From NCBI GenBank assembly GCA_030549495.1, contig JAUIRK010000893.1, positions 372,001 to 436,000 on the forward strand: a DNA stretch of 64,000 bases, in the 5' to 3' direction. The DNA is from Nectonema munidae. Lineage: Eukaryota > Nematomorpha > Nectonematoida > Nectonematidae. Numbering within the stretch: position 1 is the stretch's first letter; every line of letters begins with the position of its first letter. Under the pieces are notes generated by a model that worked only from the letters and a program-made list of their open reading frames with translations, was not told the DNA's origin and ran no database searches. Shown here in pieces: positions 50,897 to 63,544 of this stretch. A program made the translations under genes and the position numbers.

Positions 50897-51840
50897 CAAT
50901 GGTTTTCAAACTGGAGTCCGCGTGCCGCAAAGAAGTTCCATGGGGATCAAGAAGGGGACACTGAGTGAATCGTTTTTCGCCAAATATTGCACCCATATTG
51001 GTTCATTTGCCAATAAATCACATTTAAAAAGAATAAATAAGGTAGTCTTTGAATTGAGTACTATTTTTTTCTTTCATTGCTTTTCATGCCTAGTTTGTTG
51101 TGCATTTTAAAAAATGAAATATGACGACTCATATTTGAACTTTTGTTTAATAACATCTGAATGTTTTTGCAAAATATTAAATATGGTTTGAAAAGTTTCA
51201 AAAAGTCCCAGAACAAAGTTGAAACATATCTTCCTGTTAAACGATACTGTTAGAAGGCTAATAGGAAAGATATCCAATGACATGTCGGACGTGATTTTAT
51301 TTAGTCTTCGAAAGTGACATACTAAAATGAATTAGATTTACAACTTTTTTGCTCCGATTGATGAAACGATGGATGCTGCAAACTTGTCTCAGCCTTGCGT
51401 TTACGTACAATATGTATATGACAAGAAACTGGTAGACAATTTTTTATTTTGCAAAACTCAGCAATAGAAAAAATGTAAAAGAAACATTTGACAAAGTGAC
51501 AAAAATTTATTACAGCACATGGTATTAAGTCAGAATCTGGCTAAGCAAAAATTTCCAGATGTAATTGGTACCCAGTGCGGCGAGCCATAAAACCATACCA
51601 GATGAGTTGAAAAAGTTTTCAATGAAGTCATTAAAACAGTGTATTTCATTAAAGCAAATGCTGCAAATCTTGTTTTTTTCAATTTGAAAAACACTTGCTG
51701 CACTCAAACGTGAGGTGGCTTTCCATAGGAAAATTTTCCAAGCGATGCAATGGAAAGAAATCCAGCAATTTCTGGAAGGCAAACTAGACATGAATGTAGA
51801 ATTTTCTGATGTCAGTTTTCGTATATTTCTATCATTTTTT
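50897..51840 (+). mobile_element. Decayed hAT transposon (SCAND3/ZBED5-like transposase)
   Basis: The left end CAATGGTTTTCAAACTGGAG with GTCCGCG is a typical hAT terminus. Downstream frames give DETMDAANLSQPCVYVQYV (family DESTDxxxxxQL-x-VYVRYV), KKLVDNFLFCK, FDKVTKFI-x-x-HGIKSE and NVRWLSIGKF (family VRWLSRGKVL). Stops and frameshifts are numerous. The right end was not found. Confidence 0.65.
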
Positions 51841-52339
51841 AGCTAAGGTTTTACACCATTACTTCGAAAAAATGTATCAAAGTGCAAATAAAATTAGTGG
51901 TTGCCTGAAAATTTTCTCATAAAGATACCTTCATATTTTAAATAAGTGTATATTTAAAAAATTTTCTATTACGATAATACGTTCATTTCAGGACTTTGGA
52001 ATCAATCAAGTTTGACTTTTTGGAAAAAATCAATTTTCTCAAAGAACTCATAATAGATTGACCCCGTTTATTGTTGGTATACATACTAACAAAAGCAATC
52101 AAGTCTGGTTAAGCAAAAATTTGACATAAAAACAATGAAATTAATCAAGCAAAACAATAAAAAAAATTAACTGCATTGTAAACAAAAAGTAAAAGCATGT
52201 TTTGTTTTTACCTTGCTTAATTTGTCTTTTCTTTCTTTGTAATTCTTACTTTTTATGTTGTCCACCATAAACTACAACTTTTCTTTGTTCCAATTTCTTG
52301 TGAACAAACATTTGTTATTAAAAAAATCGAGATATCCAT

Positions 52340-52770
52340 CTTTTCCATGATATCAGCTCGCAATCCAGTTAAGCTAAATTCAAAGCATTTTTCAAACTGT
52401 CACTATTTCTAAGATTAAAATTATTGTTCATGCAAAAAATTGTTGTGGCATTAATTCGAGCAGTATCTAAAATATATGAGAAAGCTGAAATAGTCCATTT
52501 GTTGGATTTTCGGGCTGTTGAAAATGATCTCATTTTCTGGTCCACAATATCCGTTCCCCCGTTTGTAAAGTCATATAACATAAAAAGTTGAGGTTTATTC
52601 TTTTCATCAACGGTTACTCCTGCGATGAAAGGACGAGATGTTAACAAAAGGATATTTTTTTACCTTTTGATTTTGTATCGACAACGTAACTGTGTAAAAT
52701 GATAAGTAATTGTTCTCTCTCATAACAAAATTTATATGAAAAATTGCTACGTAAAGAAATATCTTTAATT
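52340..52770 (-). mobile_element. piggyBac transposase fragment
   Basis: The minus strand of 52369-52647 encodes LLTSRPFIAGVTVDE-like residues, then LYDFTNGGTDIVDQKMRSFS, KWTISAFSYILDTARINATT. This matches the DDE_Tnp_1_7 core: (K)GGVD-x-x-DQ with the last catalytic aspartate, and the W-x-x-x-x-F-x-x-x-D-x-A-x-x-NA helix. A frameshift near 52640 separates the piece upstream. Only the C-terminal part of the catalytic domain remains. A full-length relative elsewhere could be the source of the TTAA MITEs. Confidence 0.8.
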
Positions 52771-52889
52771 TCAGCTGGAATACCTTTACACCCACTCAAT
52801 CCTTTGTACCCACTCCGCCTCTTTCATATAACTCTTTAGCAAGTCCATAAAATATTTATAATTTGAAAGAGCTCTCATAAGGTAAGGTA

Positions 52890-53034
52890 AGGTATACCCG
52901 GGGTGTTTTCATCGAGAAGGCACAATTGCACCGCTTGTATCGAACTATGAGGAAAGCAGGCTTGATGCGGAATCGAACCCAAGACCTTGAGTTATCGAAT
53001 CCAGCATCTAACCAACCCTATTCACGCCCCCTCG
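52890..53034 (-). mobile_element. SINE family B, copy 2 (inverted)
   Basis: The reverse complement matches 48050-48190 along its length: GGGGGCGTGAATAGG, GGTTCGATTCC (box B), GCATCAAGCCTGC and TTCTCGATGAAAACACCCC. Confidence 0.85.
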
Positions 53035-55569
53035 TACACATCAATAGTGGAAATAATAAAGGGTGCCAATAATCGTAATAAATATAACATGTAATATCTT
53101 CTGAATTTCGGAATTATTTTTCTAAAATTTTAATACATGCTCAAATTTTACATTAAATTAGAGTCTAAGTTCGAAAATTTATGTTTTTTCGTTAAGTCCA
53201 AGGTGATTTTCTAGTAGCCTCAAAAAACAAAAATATAAAGTATCTTGGCAAAGACGAACTGTGTTGAAGATGCCTGGGAGCTTTGCCAAGCTCCTAATAT
53301 GTATATGTGAAATAAGATATCTGATGAGCACTGCGCTGTTTTGTGGTACTGCATGCAAATGCATTGCGCAAAATCTCGCATTATTCGTTGCGGTTGAGAA
53401 AAATGAGGGAATATTGTGTATACTTTCAAAACCTAAATGAAACGAGCATGGACGATCTGGTATGAGACATATATTTTGTAAAAATTTGAATGAAAATTTT
53501 TGGAAACAATTTTTAGACGTAAACCGCACATTTGATTGCGGTTTTTCAGATATTTGCACACCCTTTATGCAAAAACAGTCGAGAAATGAAACAAACATGA
53601 CGGATTCAGTATAAAAAAATAGATTTTATGTAAAATTTTAATGATTATTTTATTAAACATATTTATCACCAATCAATATTTTGGTTCACATTTCCCAAAA
53701 AGTTGCCATGCTTATTGATAAACTTAAAAATTTGAGTGTTATGCTTTCAAAACTGTACACAAATATAAATTTTCAAGAGATTATACAAAGTTATAAGGTT
53801 AACTATAGATAATATAAAAATTCTTTTGAAAAATTTTAACTTTTGATTTTGATTGAGTTTCATCAGGAGAGGCTCATTGAACTACTATGAAAATAATACC
53901 AAATGATGCAATTAGCGGTTCTAGGAAAAGTAACGAAATTTGAAGGGATATAATTGAGCCAATTTTTATAGACTTTTTTAGCGAACGGGGGAGGCATTTT
54001 ACCCCGCTCAGAACGAATAGGAATTATAATGACACTGATTGACAGGTTTAGTTGATAAGTTACATTTTGTTAGAAAATAAGTAATCTTATCAGATTCGCA
54101 ATCAATAATTTATTTGGGTTATGAATTAATAAAATATTAGTGTTTAGAAAAAGAGGGGAGGGGGCTGAAAAAATCCACCCTCGTGTCAGTGAGGAATCAG
54201 AAAATAGCTAGTCAGGAATAGGAACTTATCTACCACATATAGTATATACCATTTTCCAATCAACTAGTAGATGGTGTAAAAATCTAGTAAAAAAAATTTC
54301 AAAAAACATCTTGACAGTGAAAAAGCTCCTCCCTTGTGAATCAAAATCTGTAAACATTTATATTATTAGTTAATATTTCAAAATCATCAATTGGCTAAAA
54401 AAGGATTCTGAAAATCTTCAAACAATAAGAGTTACCATAAATATGACAGATAACAATATGTGAAGATATAGCTAAAAAAATTAAAATTTTTATTAAATTT
54501 TACCAATTTTTTCTTTCGTTATGAAAGAGAAAGTCTTTTAGATGATAAAGGTGGAAAATTTTTTTGCAATTAAAGAGGAATACTTGTTCAGTTTTATTCT
54601 TCATAATATTGAAATTATAGAAAAGCTCATATAAAACGATAACTTATCAAAGAAAAAACACACCGTATGTGTTCATCTTCATACGTAGGAAAAAGACCCT
54701 TAAGTATCCACATGAAGAAAAGATACCCCTAAAATGTTTATATGAAGTGAAGCGGGTGGAAAAGTTTATAAAATAGTAAAAAAAAATTAAGAAATATTAA
54801 TTTAATAACATAAATTTTTTAATAGATATGACATTGTACTAATCAGTGAGATACATTATTTAGCAAACAGTCAGTGAAATTATTTATTGTTAATACAGAA
54901 TTTCAAAATCATCGCTTTAAGGCGTATTTTTTCAAACTTCTAGAGACTTTCTTATGCATCTTAAATTTTACTCAAATAAAAAACTTTACAAAGGTTTTAT
55001 TTTGAAAATAGTTAGACTGAATGTGTTGTAAAACAATTTTCAAAAATAACAGAAACTTATTTTTACTAATTAAAATAGTTTTTAAACGCTCACTCAATAT
55101 TTCTTATTAAATAATAACTAAACAAATCAAAAAATTTATTTATATAAAAAAACTAACTTGTAGGTTTTATATTTGTCGACAAAATTTCGTTTTGGTTTGA
55201 ATGAAACTGTGTTTCTTCTGTCAACGTAATTTCTAATAGCTCCTTGCTTTTTCTAGTTCCGAATATTGAAATGTGAATAAAATCGAGTTGTACACAAAAC
55301 TTATGGAAAGATTTGTCAATACTACGTGAAACACTTATCTCAACAAATTATCAAAGAAAAACTAAGATTGTTTATAAAACTTAAACATGATACACCACTT
55401 CTCTTATCTGTTATAGGAGAACTGGTCTTGAACCAAGTGCTATATAAAAGGAATTTATCTAGTACTTAACGACTTAAATTTTTTGAAGAGCTAAAAATAA
55501 TTTATTCAAATTATAAATTCAATAATATTGGAAATTTTAAGTTTTATATTTTTCTACCAAATTACTTTT

Positions 55570-55751
55570 GAGCCTCAATGGTTGTTAGGGTGTACCTCTC
55601 AGCTTAACAGTTGAAGGTCAGGGGTTCGATCCCCAAGGCTCCCAACTCTAAAAACAAATTCACAAAAACTGTGATTAACCATCTTAAGCATAATGCGAGC
55701 ATATAGCCTTACGGCTGAAAGTGCTTTGATATCTCAAACCAACCAAACAAG
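55570..55751 (+). mobile_element. SINE family A, copy 2 (tRNA-derived)
   Basis: Begins GAGCCTCAATGG, box B GGGGTTCGATCCCC, shared body GTGATTAACCAT and GCGAGCATATAGCC, ends CAAACCAACCAAACAAG. Flanked by CAAATTACTTTT-type target copies (about 55558-55569 and 55752-55763). Lacks the (GA)n tract of copy 1 at 3666. Confidence 0.85.
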
Positions 55752-56627
55752 CAAATTAATTTTTGGTTATCGATAAAATTTCAATTTTGCTGTAAAGATT
55801 ATTTTGTGAATAATTTCAAGCCCGGCTTCGCTTTTTATTTTTTGTTCCATCTCATCAAAAAATGAGAACAAAATTCAAACTGGGAACGAATCATTTTGGC
55901 TACAAAACTTCACACTTGTCGCACATGTATGATCCTATAGCGTGGAAAATGATCACTCGTAGCATTTCTGTAACATTATATGGTGAAATAGAAAAATATC
56001 ATGTGATTATGCATATAACAATTTTTATTATTTTTGCTGACCTATTTAAATCACCGTATACATTTCATTTCCACAAAAATATTTCAAACTGTAAGAAGTA
56101 AATGCAAAACCCTAGGTGTGCGTGCATGTCATAGGAAATATATCTGTAAATTATAAAAAAAATAGCTGTCTTCATCAATCAGTGCAAATATCAAATATCT
56201 GCAACCATCTGTGATGGCCATTTCTCTTTGATTTCTTCTAATTTTACTCCATTAAATCTATTATTAGCTTGATCAAGGTCACTTCATCCTCTTTGAATAC
56301 CCCAAGACAAGGGAATTTTTAATAGTTATTCGATTCGAACCATGAGTAAAGTGGTGGTCACTATTTATTTTAAATTGTAATACAATCTTGTAATGTGATA
56401 AATAAGTTGATTTTTATTAATTATAAGATAATATTTCGCCAGCTTTCGAGTCTTAAATAACTTACAAGATCTGTCGATCAATTAAGCAATAATATTTTGA
56501 TTTTTTATTTTTAATTCAATTTCGTTAAATTTTTTTAATGGCTTGATCTCGTATTGTGAAATTCAAATTTAATGAAATCTAATCAAATTGCGATATTTTC
56601 CTAACTTTGTTTGTATTACTTTTAATT

Positions 56628-57602
56628 ATGCTCCATAAAAAGATGTATATTATTTTTATTTTGTTAATTTTGCAATCATTTCTAACATACATAGCCTGGA
56701 TAAGATATTTAAATTATACAAAGACTAAAGAAGTTGTCTACCAAGCTATCGTTTATAATCGTATTCCTAAAACAGGAAGTACAACTTTGGTTCATTTATT
56801 TTATTCTCTGTATAAACTCAATGATTTTTCTATTGCTTATGTTAATATATCCTCGAAGAAAAGCTTTATTTCTTATTTGGATCAGCTACATCTCGTTGAA
56901 GACTTTTGTACATTTGGAAAGCACAATACAAAAATTATTCATGGTCATTTTGCTTATATTGATGTTAGCGAATTTGGAAATTTGTGTTTAATTAAAAACC
57001 AAGTAGAACTTCATTATATCAATTTAGTTCGCGATCCTATAGATAGGTTTGTTTCATATTATTACTTTCTGAAACACGGTGATAAACTAAATCCTAATAA
57101 GTCTAGGTTTGAAAAAGGAGATAATCAAACATTAGATGATTGTATTTTATATTCTAGAAGTAAAAGATGTCATATCAATAAAATTTGGTTACAAATTCCA
57201 TATTTTTGTGGACATGCTTCAGATTGTTGGAGATTGGGTAGTAAATGGGCCTTAAATCAAGCTAAATCCAATTTGATACACAAATATCTGTTAGTAGGTT
57301 TAACAGAAAGACTACCGGAGTTTATTCAACTTCTTGAATTGATGCTGCCGAATGTTTTCAAAAATCTAACGAATAAATTCCAGAAGAGAATTACAAATTC
57401 TGAAAATAATCTTCGACAAACACTTTTTAAAATGCCATTAAAAAATGAAACTATTAAATACATAAAAAATCTTAAAAGCTGGAAGTTAGAAAATGAATTT
57501 TATCAATTTGCACAACGGCAGTTTGAGTTTAAACGCATGCTATTGCTCGATAATTTATCGAGTAACTCATCTGGATTTTTTTACCAAAAATTTAAGTCAT
57601 AA
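56628..57602 (+). CDS. HS2ST1: Heparan sulfate 2-O-sulfotransferase, intronless
   Basis: This Golgi type II membrane enzyme transfers sulfate from PAPS to the 2-O position of uronic acid in heparan sulfate. The 324-residue frame opens with MLHKKMYIIFILLILQSFL, a short cytoplasmic tail and signal anchor. Next come the 5'-phosphosulfate loop YNRIPKTGST (about residue 45), the catalytic pair in HGHFAYIDVSEFG (human HGHVSYLDFAKFG), the 3'-phosphate motif NLVRDPIDRFVSYYYFL, KIWLQIPYFCGHASDCW (human KLWLQIPFFCGHSSECW), KYLLVGLTERL and the C-terminal ENEFYQFAQRQF. The luminal stem is shorter than in human (356 residues). There are no introns and the frame is intact. AATAAA-like signals follow the stop. 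A related uronyl 2-O-sulfotransferase is less likely given the GHASDCW match. Confidence 0.95.
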   Translation: MLHKKMYIIFILLILQSFLTYIAWIRYLNYTKTKEVVYQAIVYNRIPKTGSTTLVHLFYSLYKLNDFSIAYVNISSKKSFISYLDQLHLVEDFCTFGKHNTKIIHGHFAYIDVSEFGNLCLIKNQVELHYINLVRDPIDRFVSYYYFLKHGDKLNPNKSRFEKGDNQTLDDCILYSRSKRCHINKIWLQIPYFCGHASDCWRLGSKWALNQAKSNLIHKYLLVGLTERLPEFIQLLELMLPNVFKNLTNKFQKRITNSENNLRQTLFKMPLKNETIKYIKNLKSWKLENEFYQFAQRQFEFKRMLLLDNLSSNSSGFFYQKFKS

Positions 57603-59727
57603 ATAAATACTTATGTATCCGATGCCTTTCTATTTTACCCTAGATGTTTGTTTTTATATGATGTTTCTATATTGGGAAGCAGGACGATTCGGCCTCTCAA
57701 TATATTGATTTTAATATTGTGTTGAAGCCGGATTGTTCCTCAACCATATGTGTTTAATTATAGTTGAATTATATGCAATCAAAAGTAAGCGCTTTTAAAA
57801 TTGTTTTGAGTATGACGTAATAAGATAAGAATACGGTTTCATCGAATAAAAAATTTTGCCATGCAATCTTTGGATATATGGATGTCAATCAAACTGAATA
57901 TTTGGTCTAGTTTATATAACCGCTTGTTGAATTTATCCTTTTAGAGCATTTTATTTTTAAAATATTCTTTTGTTATTAAAAGGATACATGACTGACCAAT
58001 GGCATCGAAATATTATATCCATATATAAATTGGATATTAAAATGCTTGAAGTAAATCCAAAACGATTTAGAAATGAAAGCAACGTTTTTTGTGTCAACTT
58101 CTTGGTTTATTTTTGCCTGGAAAATGTCCACTTCTCGAAAATGTGTTCTATTTTTAACATCTATTTTTCTTCAACAGACTTATGTGAATACGCATTCTTG
58201 CATATAAAGATGATTGAAAATAAATATAGGTCTATTTTCAAATTTATATTTAGATAGCTTTTTAAGAATGGCACAAAGTATTTACAAACCTAATTTTGAA
58301 AATTTTGCAAAATAAATCTTAAAATGTTTGGTAATCTTTATTTACACATTAACATTTAAGTTTTAGAGCCAGAAAAACATTGTCTGCTTCCTGCCCCGGA
58401 GCAGAAATTTTGTAGTCTCCTTCATCTTTGCAGAAAAGAGATCTATGTAATATATGTTAACACTCTTACATCTGTTGTATATGTTCTAATAGAAAATGTC
58501 TCCATTTCATGTAAATGTCATCATCACTCACACCATGCAATCATTTTACTTATTTTTATACTTTATATATTCACTATTTTTATTAGTTCTTATTTTATTT
58601 ATATAAATACTTTATGATAAAGGCATTCCTTTTTATCTGATAAAAACATAAGTCTACTAATTAAAGTTTGATATCAAAACCCCCATTTTTGAACATATAA
58701 AATATATATTTTGAATGATTAAGAAATTTAAATATTTTAAAAATTGTATTACGTTTCATACTAATATTGAATACATCTATAACTTTACACTTTTCAATAA
58801 GTAGACTGATTTGGACTAGTTCATTTAAGAGTTGGTTCAGAAACTTGAAATCTTTTATTTGATTTTTTGCCGATGGCAGTTTGTTTATACCTAAGCGGAA
58901 TATATTAGGGCTTCGCCAATGAAAAGACACATATGATACCCGACAAACTTACCCTTACACTCGTCTGTAAATATTTTATAATTAATAATAACTTGAAAGA
59001 TGAACAATTCAAAAAAATTAAAAATCTGGATATGATTTTTTAAACCAATAATAATGAATTAAAAGCTTTATTTTTACAACATTTATATTCTCATCTATCA
59101 TTTTGAAGCTTTAGGAGATGAAAATTTGAATTATAGGAAAAATAGTTACGATTACATTTTTGAAAATGGGAAACTTTTTTTTAGAAATATACATAATTGC
59201 TATTTTGGTATATTTTATTTTTAGCAAAAAAAATCCAATTTTTCTTAAAATTTGGTTTAGATAGTTTTCACTATATCTTCTTCCGAAACAATTATTTATT
59301 TAAGTTGTCTGGAGCCGTATATTTAATCTTTCAGGTTCTTGCTCCGAAGCCCCTCTGTCTTATACTATATATAGTTTTGGAGCTATGAGTCAATTTTTTA
59401 AAGGTTGGACAAGGGACGCTAATACACATTATTGTGAGAATATGGACTTTTAATGATGCAATGAAATTAAGCAGCACTCAATAGAAACATGACATCGAAG
59501 TTTGTTGTAATTCTTCATATGTTTCGTGAAATGCTCTGGATTAGCGAGATAAAAGCTTCAATTTTTTTTTCATGGCATCTCTAAAGTTTTGTCATTATCC
59601 ATTTTATCCTTTCTTTCTTTCTTTCTTTCTTTCCTTCTCCCTATTATTAACCAGAGTTGCGAAGTCGGGAATCGTAGATTTTTTTAGCGAAGGCAGTCGG
59701 TTTTTTAAGTGTGTTTTAGCCCTTTGA

Positions 59728-59833
59728 GGGGTTCACTGTAATTTCATCGCGGTAACTTCATCGCATAGTAAATTCATCGCATAGTAAATTCATCGTTGGT
59801 ATTTTCATCGTGCAGTAATTACATCGTCTTACT
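59728..59833. repeat. Foldback repeat arm of TTCATCG words, copy 2
   Basis: GGTTCACTGTAATTTCATCG opens both this copy and the arm at 34450. AGTAAATTCATCG is present twice here, and both copies end GCAGTAATTACATCG. The opposite arm is not evident downstream. Confidence 0.7.
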
Positions 59834-60098
59834 AATTTTATGCTTGACGCTCAATGTTTTCTTGTAAATATGCCTTTATATTTTTTTTAAGTTTATTACG
59901 AACTTTTGTAAATGTTCTTAATATCATAAAAAACTAATTCTTAAATATAAGGTTTTCATATTATCAGGCTATAATGACAAAATAAAACAATATCTCTTTC
60001 TGACTTAAATAGCCTTGAAATATGTATAAATTTCTTAATATTTAAGGAAAGTTAAAAAAAAGTATCTAATTTAATTAAAAAAAATAATATATATATTA

Positions 60099-60680
60099 TC
60101 TCCAACCCGTATATTACGATGATTCTTCTCCAACCTGTATTCTACGATGATTCATCTCCAAACTATATACTACAATGATTCATCTCCAACCTGTATACTA
60201 CGATGATTCATCTCTAACCTGTATACTACGATGATTCATCTTCAACCTGTATACTACGATGGTTTCTATTCCATGTACAAATAACTAGGGAGACAATGTT
60301 CAACTTTCTGTTCACATTCTGCTAGATGTAAGATTTGATATACCTCATTCGGGGAGACGATGCTACATAAGTTATTACCTATATACATTATACCTGTATA
60401 CTACGATGGTTCATCTCTAACCTGTATACCGCGATAATTCATCTCCAACCTATCAGTTCATATTTTGCTAGATGTAAGATTTGATATACCTCATTCGGAG
60501 AGAGGATGTTAGATAAGTTATTAATTTTTTCACGATATTAAATAATATATTTTATCATATAATCAAAATAAAATTCTGTAATCAAAGAATCTAAAAATAT
60601 TCTTTAAAAAATCAAAAAATATCAAACTTTCTGTTCATATTTTGCTACCTCATACGATGTTACAAAAGTTATTACCTATA
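60099..60680. repeat. 28-bp minisatellite and flanking segmental repeats
   Basis: Six head-to-tail 28-base units (60099-60266) with the core CCTGTATACTACGATGATTC, then two more diverged units near 60390-60445. Between and after them a segment containing GCTAGATGTAAGATTTGATA and ACCTCATTCGG occurs twice (about 60322-60380 and 60469-60525) and a shortened form once (60625-60685). The whole looks like a locally expanding tandem complex. Confidence 0.85.
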
Positions 60681-60749
60681 CTTTGCAATTTACACAAGCT
60701 ATCAAAGTAAATAACTCCTATTTTAGAAAACGTAGAAAAATTGTTATTG

Positions 60750-61871
60750 GTTTGGATAACCTAAAAACAGCTTGTTGGAAGTAGTATAAGCGAGACTATC
60801 ATATGCCGGAAAGCTAAACAACTGCATAATGGTTTAACTAATGCTGGAAGTACAAGTGAATTCAAAGCTAATGGTTGATTTAACAAATTTTGCCAACGAA
60901 GGGGAATTCACAGTCTTAAAATAAACGGGAAAGCTGCTAGTTCAGACAAAGAAGGTAGCTGACGCTTTCGTGGATGAATTTGTAAAAAAAATGAAGGGTA
61001 TTTACCAAGCCAAGTTTTTAATTGTGACGGGACGGTTTTGTTCTGGAAAAAAATGTTGAAAAGACTCATTAAACCACTTTTGGTGTATCATTCAAACAAA
61101 CCCAGAGCTTTTAAGCAAAATAATGTTCAAATATCTAAATTACCTGTAATGTGGAGAGCAAATAAAAAGGCATGGGTCACACGAATAATTTTTATGAAAG
61201 GCTTAACCAAAATTTTTGCACCAAGCGCTAAAAAATATCTCGAAGAAAACAATTTGTGAATGAAGATCTCGAAAATTATAAATTTGTAAGTATAAAGTTT
61301 TTACCACCGTTCTTCAACCTTTCCTTTGCTTCAACCCGTGTATCAACAAATTATTATATCGAATTTTAAAAAGCTGTATGCAAAATCTTTTTTTAAAGTG
61401 TTTTCAAATTGCAAACACTACAAATTTAACTTATGATTTCTTCAAAAATTATTACAATATTATAGAGAAGATTATACAATGATGATAGAGAAGATTTAAC
61501 CATAGAAGAACTCGTTGAAATGCATGATAATGACATGGAAAAAACGTTTTTTTCAGACGAAACAGAAAAAAATTCTAGTTCGAAGATTGAAGAAGTTTTA
61601 AGCAAGTGGAAGGAGGTCAAATCGTTTATCGAAAAACATCATCCTGAAAAGGCTACAACATATAGAGCCGCAAGTATTTTAAATGATCCAATAATGGCAT
61701 ACTTTCAAAAAACCACTAAACAACAAAGAAAACAAAGTACTCTTGATCGATTTTTTCAACTTTTGAATAACTAAATAAAAGTTTTTATTCTAATTTTGAT
61801 GAAATTGATGAACATTCGGTTTACGAAGAAGTTCAGGGAACGAATTAAGTTCGTAAACCGAGGGTCTACTG
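60750..61871 (+). mobile_element. Tigger/pogo transposon remnant (TIGD1-like)
   Basis: Frames in order encode residues resembling the TIGD1 DDE domain: FWKKML, KPLLVYHSNKPRAFK, LPVMWRANKKAWVTRIIF, then near the C-terminus LTIEELVEMHDND and ATTYRAASILNDPIMAYFQ followed by KQSTLDRFFQ, a conserved tail. The right end, inverted, reads CAGTAGACCCTCGGTTTACG next to TA (61872-61873), the Tigger terminus and target. The N-terminal CENP-B-like part is broken by stops and the left end is missing. Confidence 0.82.
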
Positions 61872-63544
61872 TATATTATATTACGGCAAAAAACCCCAAA
61901 TTTTTTATAGACTTACTCTTATCGATTCATTTTAAAAGATCCCTTTTTTCGCAATAAATATACTTTCCTATTTTACCTCCCTAAAAGACCTTTATAAAAA
62001 AATTCTAAAAAAAGTACTGTTTATTGAAATTTTTGCGCTTCTTATCGAAATAAGCAAACGATTTCATAGCGATATTTGTTTTAATAACAAGTATTCCTTT
62101 CTTTCACTTGAAAAAGTGGTAGGAATAAAGACTTTTATGATGATGATGAGGAAGAAAAACAACAATATTGATTTTATATTCCATTTCAAAATGGCTTCGA
62201 AAGATAAAATTAAAAGCAAAAAAACAACAAGCATTACTATTGAAGAAAAGAAAGAAAAAAATTTCTTGCCAAAAAATATTCTTCTGTGCTAAATAAGATG
62301 ATTATGTAAATATTTTTATAACAATTTCTCTGTACTAAACTAGTCTCTTTCATTTTTAATGTTTATCAATTTTTAAGAAATGAAAGCTACATCACTTTGT
62401 TGCATACAATGATTGTTTTTTTGACACACATTCTTTATTCTACAGGATTTTTGAATGAATCAGTAGTTTGCTTCTTTGTTCTTTTGTTAAATTGAAATTG
62501 TGTTCTTTTTTGAATCCTAAATATCCAACAAACATCAAGAACTCGCTTTGACTGACAAAATAAAGTTAATTAATGGTAGTGTGTATGATGCAGACAAACA
62601 AACATAGAAATTTGTACCAAAAGATAAAGAATTTTGGACAATGTCATAAATAGGCTAGCCAGATTCATTATTTCCGCTTGGAGAAGCATTTAGTGATGTA
62701 TGCATTTTTATATGCTCACTTGAAGATAAACTGGGAATTAAAGCCATCGAATTCAAGGCTGAAAACAAGCAAACACTTTTTACTATTTTTTGAATAAACA
62801 TATCACATTCAATATGCTCTTCTTTGATTATTATCAATCATTGTTTCATTTTTTTGAAGTTTATAAACATATGATTGTTTGACATGAGAAATGCTGAAAT
62901 AATGCTTTACCTATAAATACCAAACGGTCAAATTGAGCTTTGAACTTTATAAACATATACTTATAAGTATTTGACTATTATATCGCAAAAGCTTCATGTT
63001 TATTTGTAAACTATTTATTTATTTTTCTTTTTTGTTAAAAAGCTGAGAAGCCAAATAGTAATACTGAACAAAGATATGAAAATTGTGACATTCATTCTAT
63101 TAAGATATCTAAATTTACAGAGGAGGTCTTGTCATCGGACTTAATCAAGTAAAACAACAATTTGATTCTAAAAGTTGGCCACTCTTTAAAACTGACCATT
63201 TTTATTTAGTTCTTTGAGTGGTCGATACACATAGGTTTATAAAGGAAGTACTGTATATGTAAGAAGAGAATAGCCATAACACTACATGCTATTTTACTTT
63301 CATTGTGCTTTTTTCTGACAGTTCTTTCAAAACTCGGTTCTGTTCACCACATGAACTCCTCAAGCGAATACTCGTCATCTGTTTAAAATTTTGAACGATG
63401 TAGGTATAGTTGAAATCTTTCAATTTGTAAAACTTTATAAAAAATGCCATGCTAGGAAAGTAAATATTTTTGCCCATATCTCAAAATAAGAATGTTTTTA
63501 ACGCATATAGATTGTAAAATTATTTTCTAAAAAGGCTTGAATAA

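Larger units (their letters stand above)
49969..56627. other. CZIB-HS2ST intergenic region (6.6 kb)
   Basis: AT-rich. Contains a decayed hAT (50897-51840), a piggyBac transposase piece (52340-52770), SINE B (52890-53034) and SINE A (55570-55751). The block 53180-53600 is open on the minus strand for 139 codons but its composition and sequence resemble no family I know. The rest has no recognised feature; the CZIB promoter must lie near its left end. Confidence 0.5.
57603..63544. other. HS2ST-LIPT2 intergenic region (5.9 kb)
   Basis: Contains a foldback-repeat arm (59728-59833), a (CTTT)n run (about 59608-59632), the 28-bp minisatellite cluster (60099-60680) and a Tigger remnant (60750-61871). 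The stretches 57700-59700 and 61900-63540 are AT-rich without recognised genes; CAGTACTTCCTTTATAAACC (minus strand, near 63248) looks like a lone Tc1/pogo-type terminus. Confidence 0.5.

Noticed and set aside
53179-53598. 139-codon minus-strand open frame
   Set aside because: No signature motif, no family resemblance, no nearby splice pattern; long AT-rich windows produce such frames by chance or from decayed transposons.
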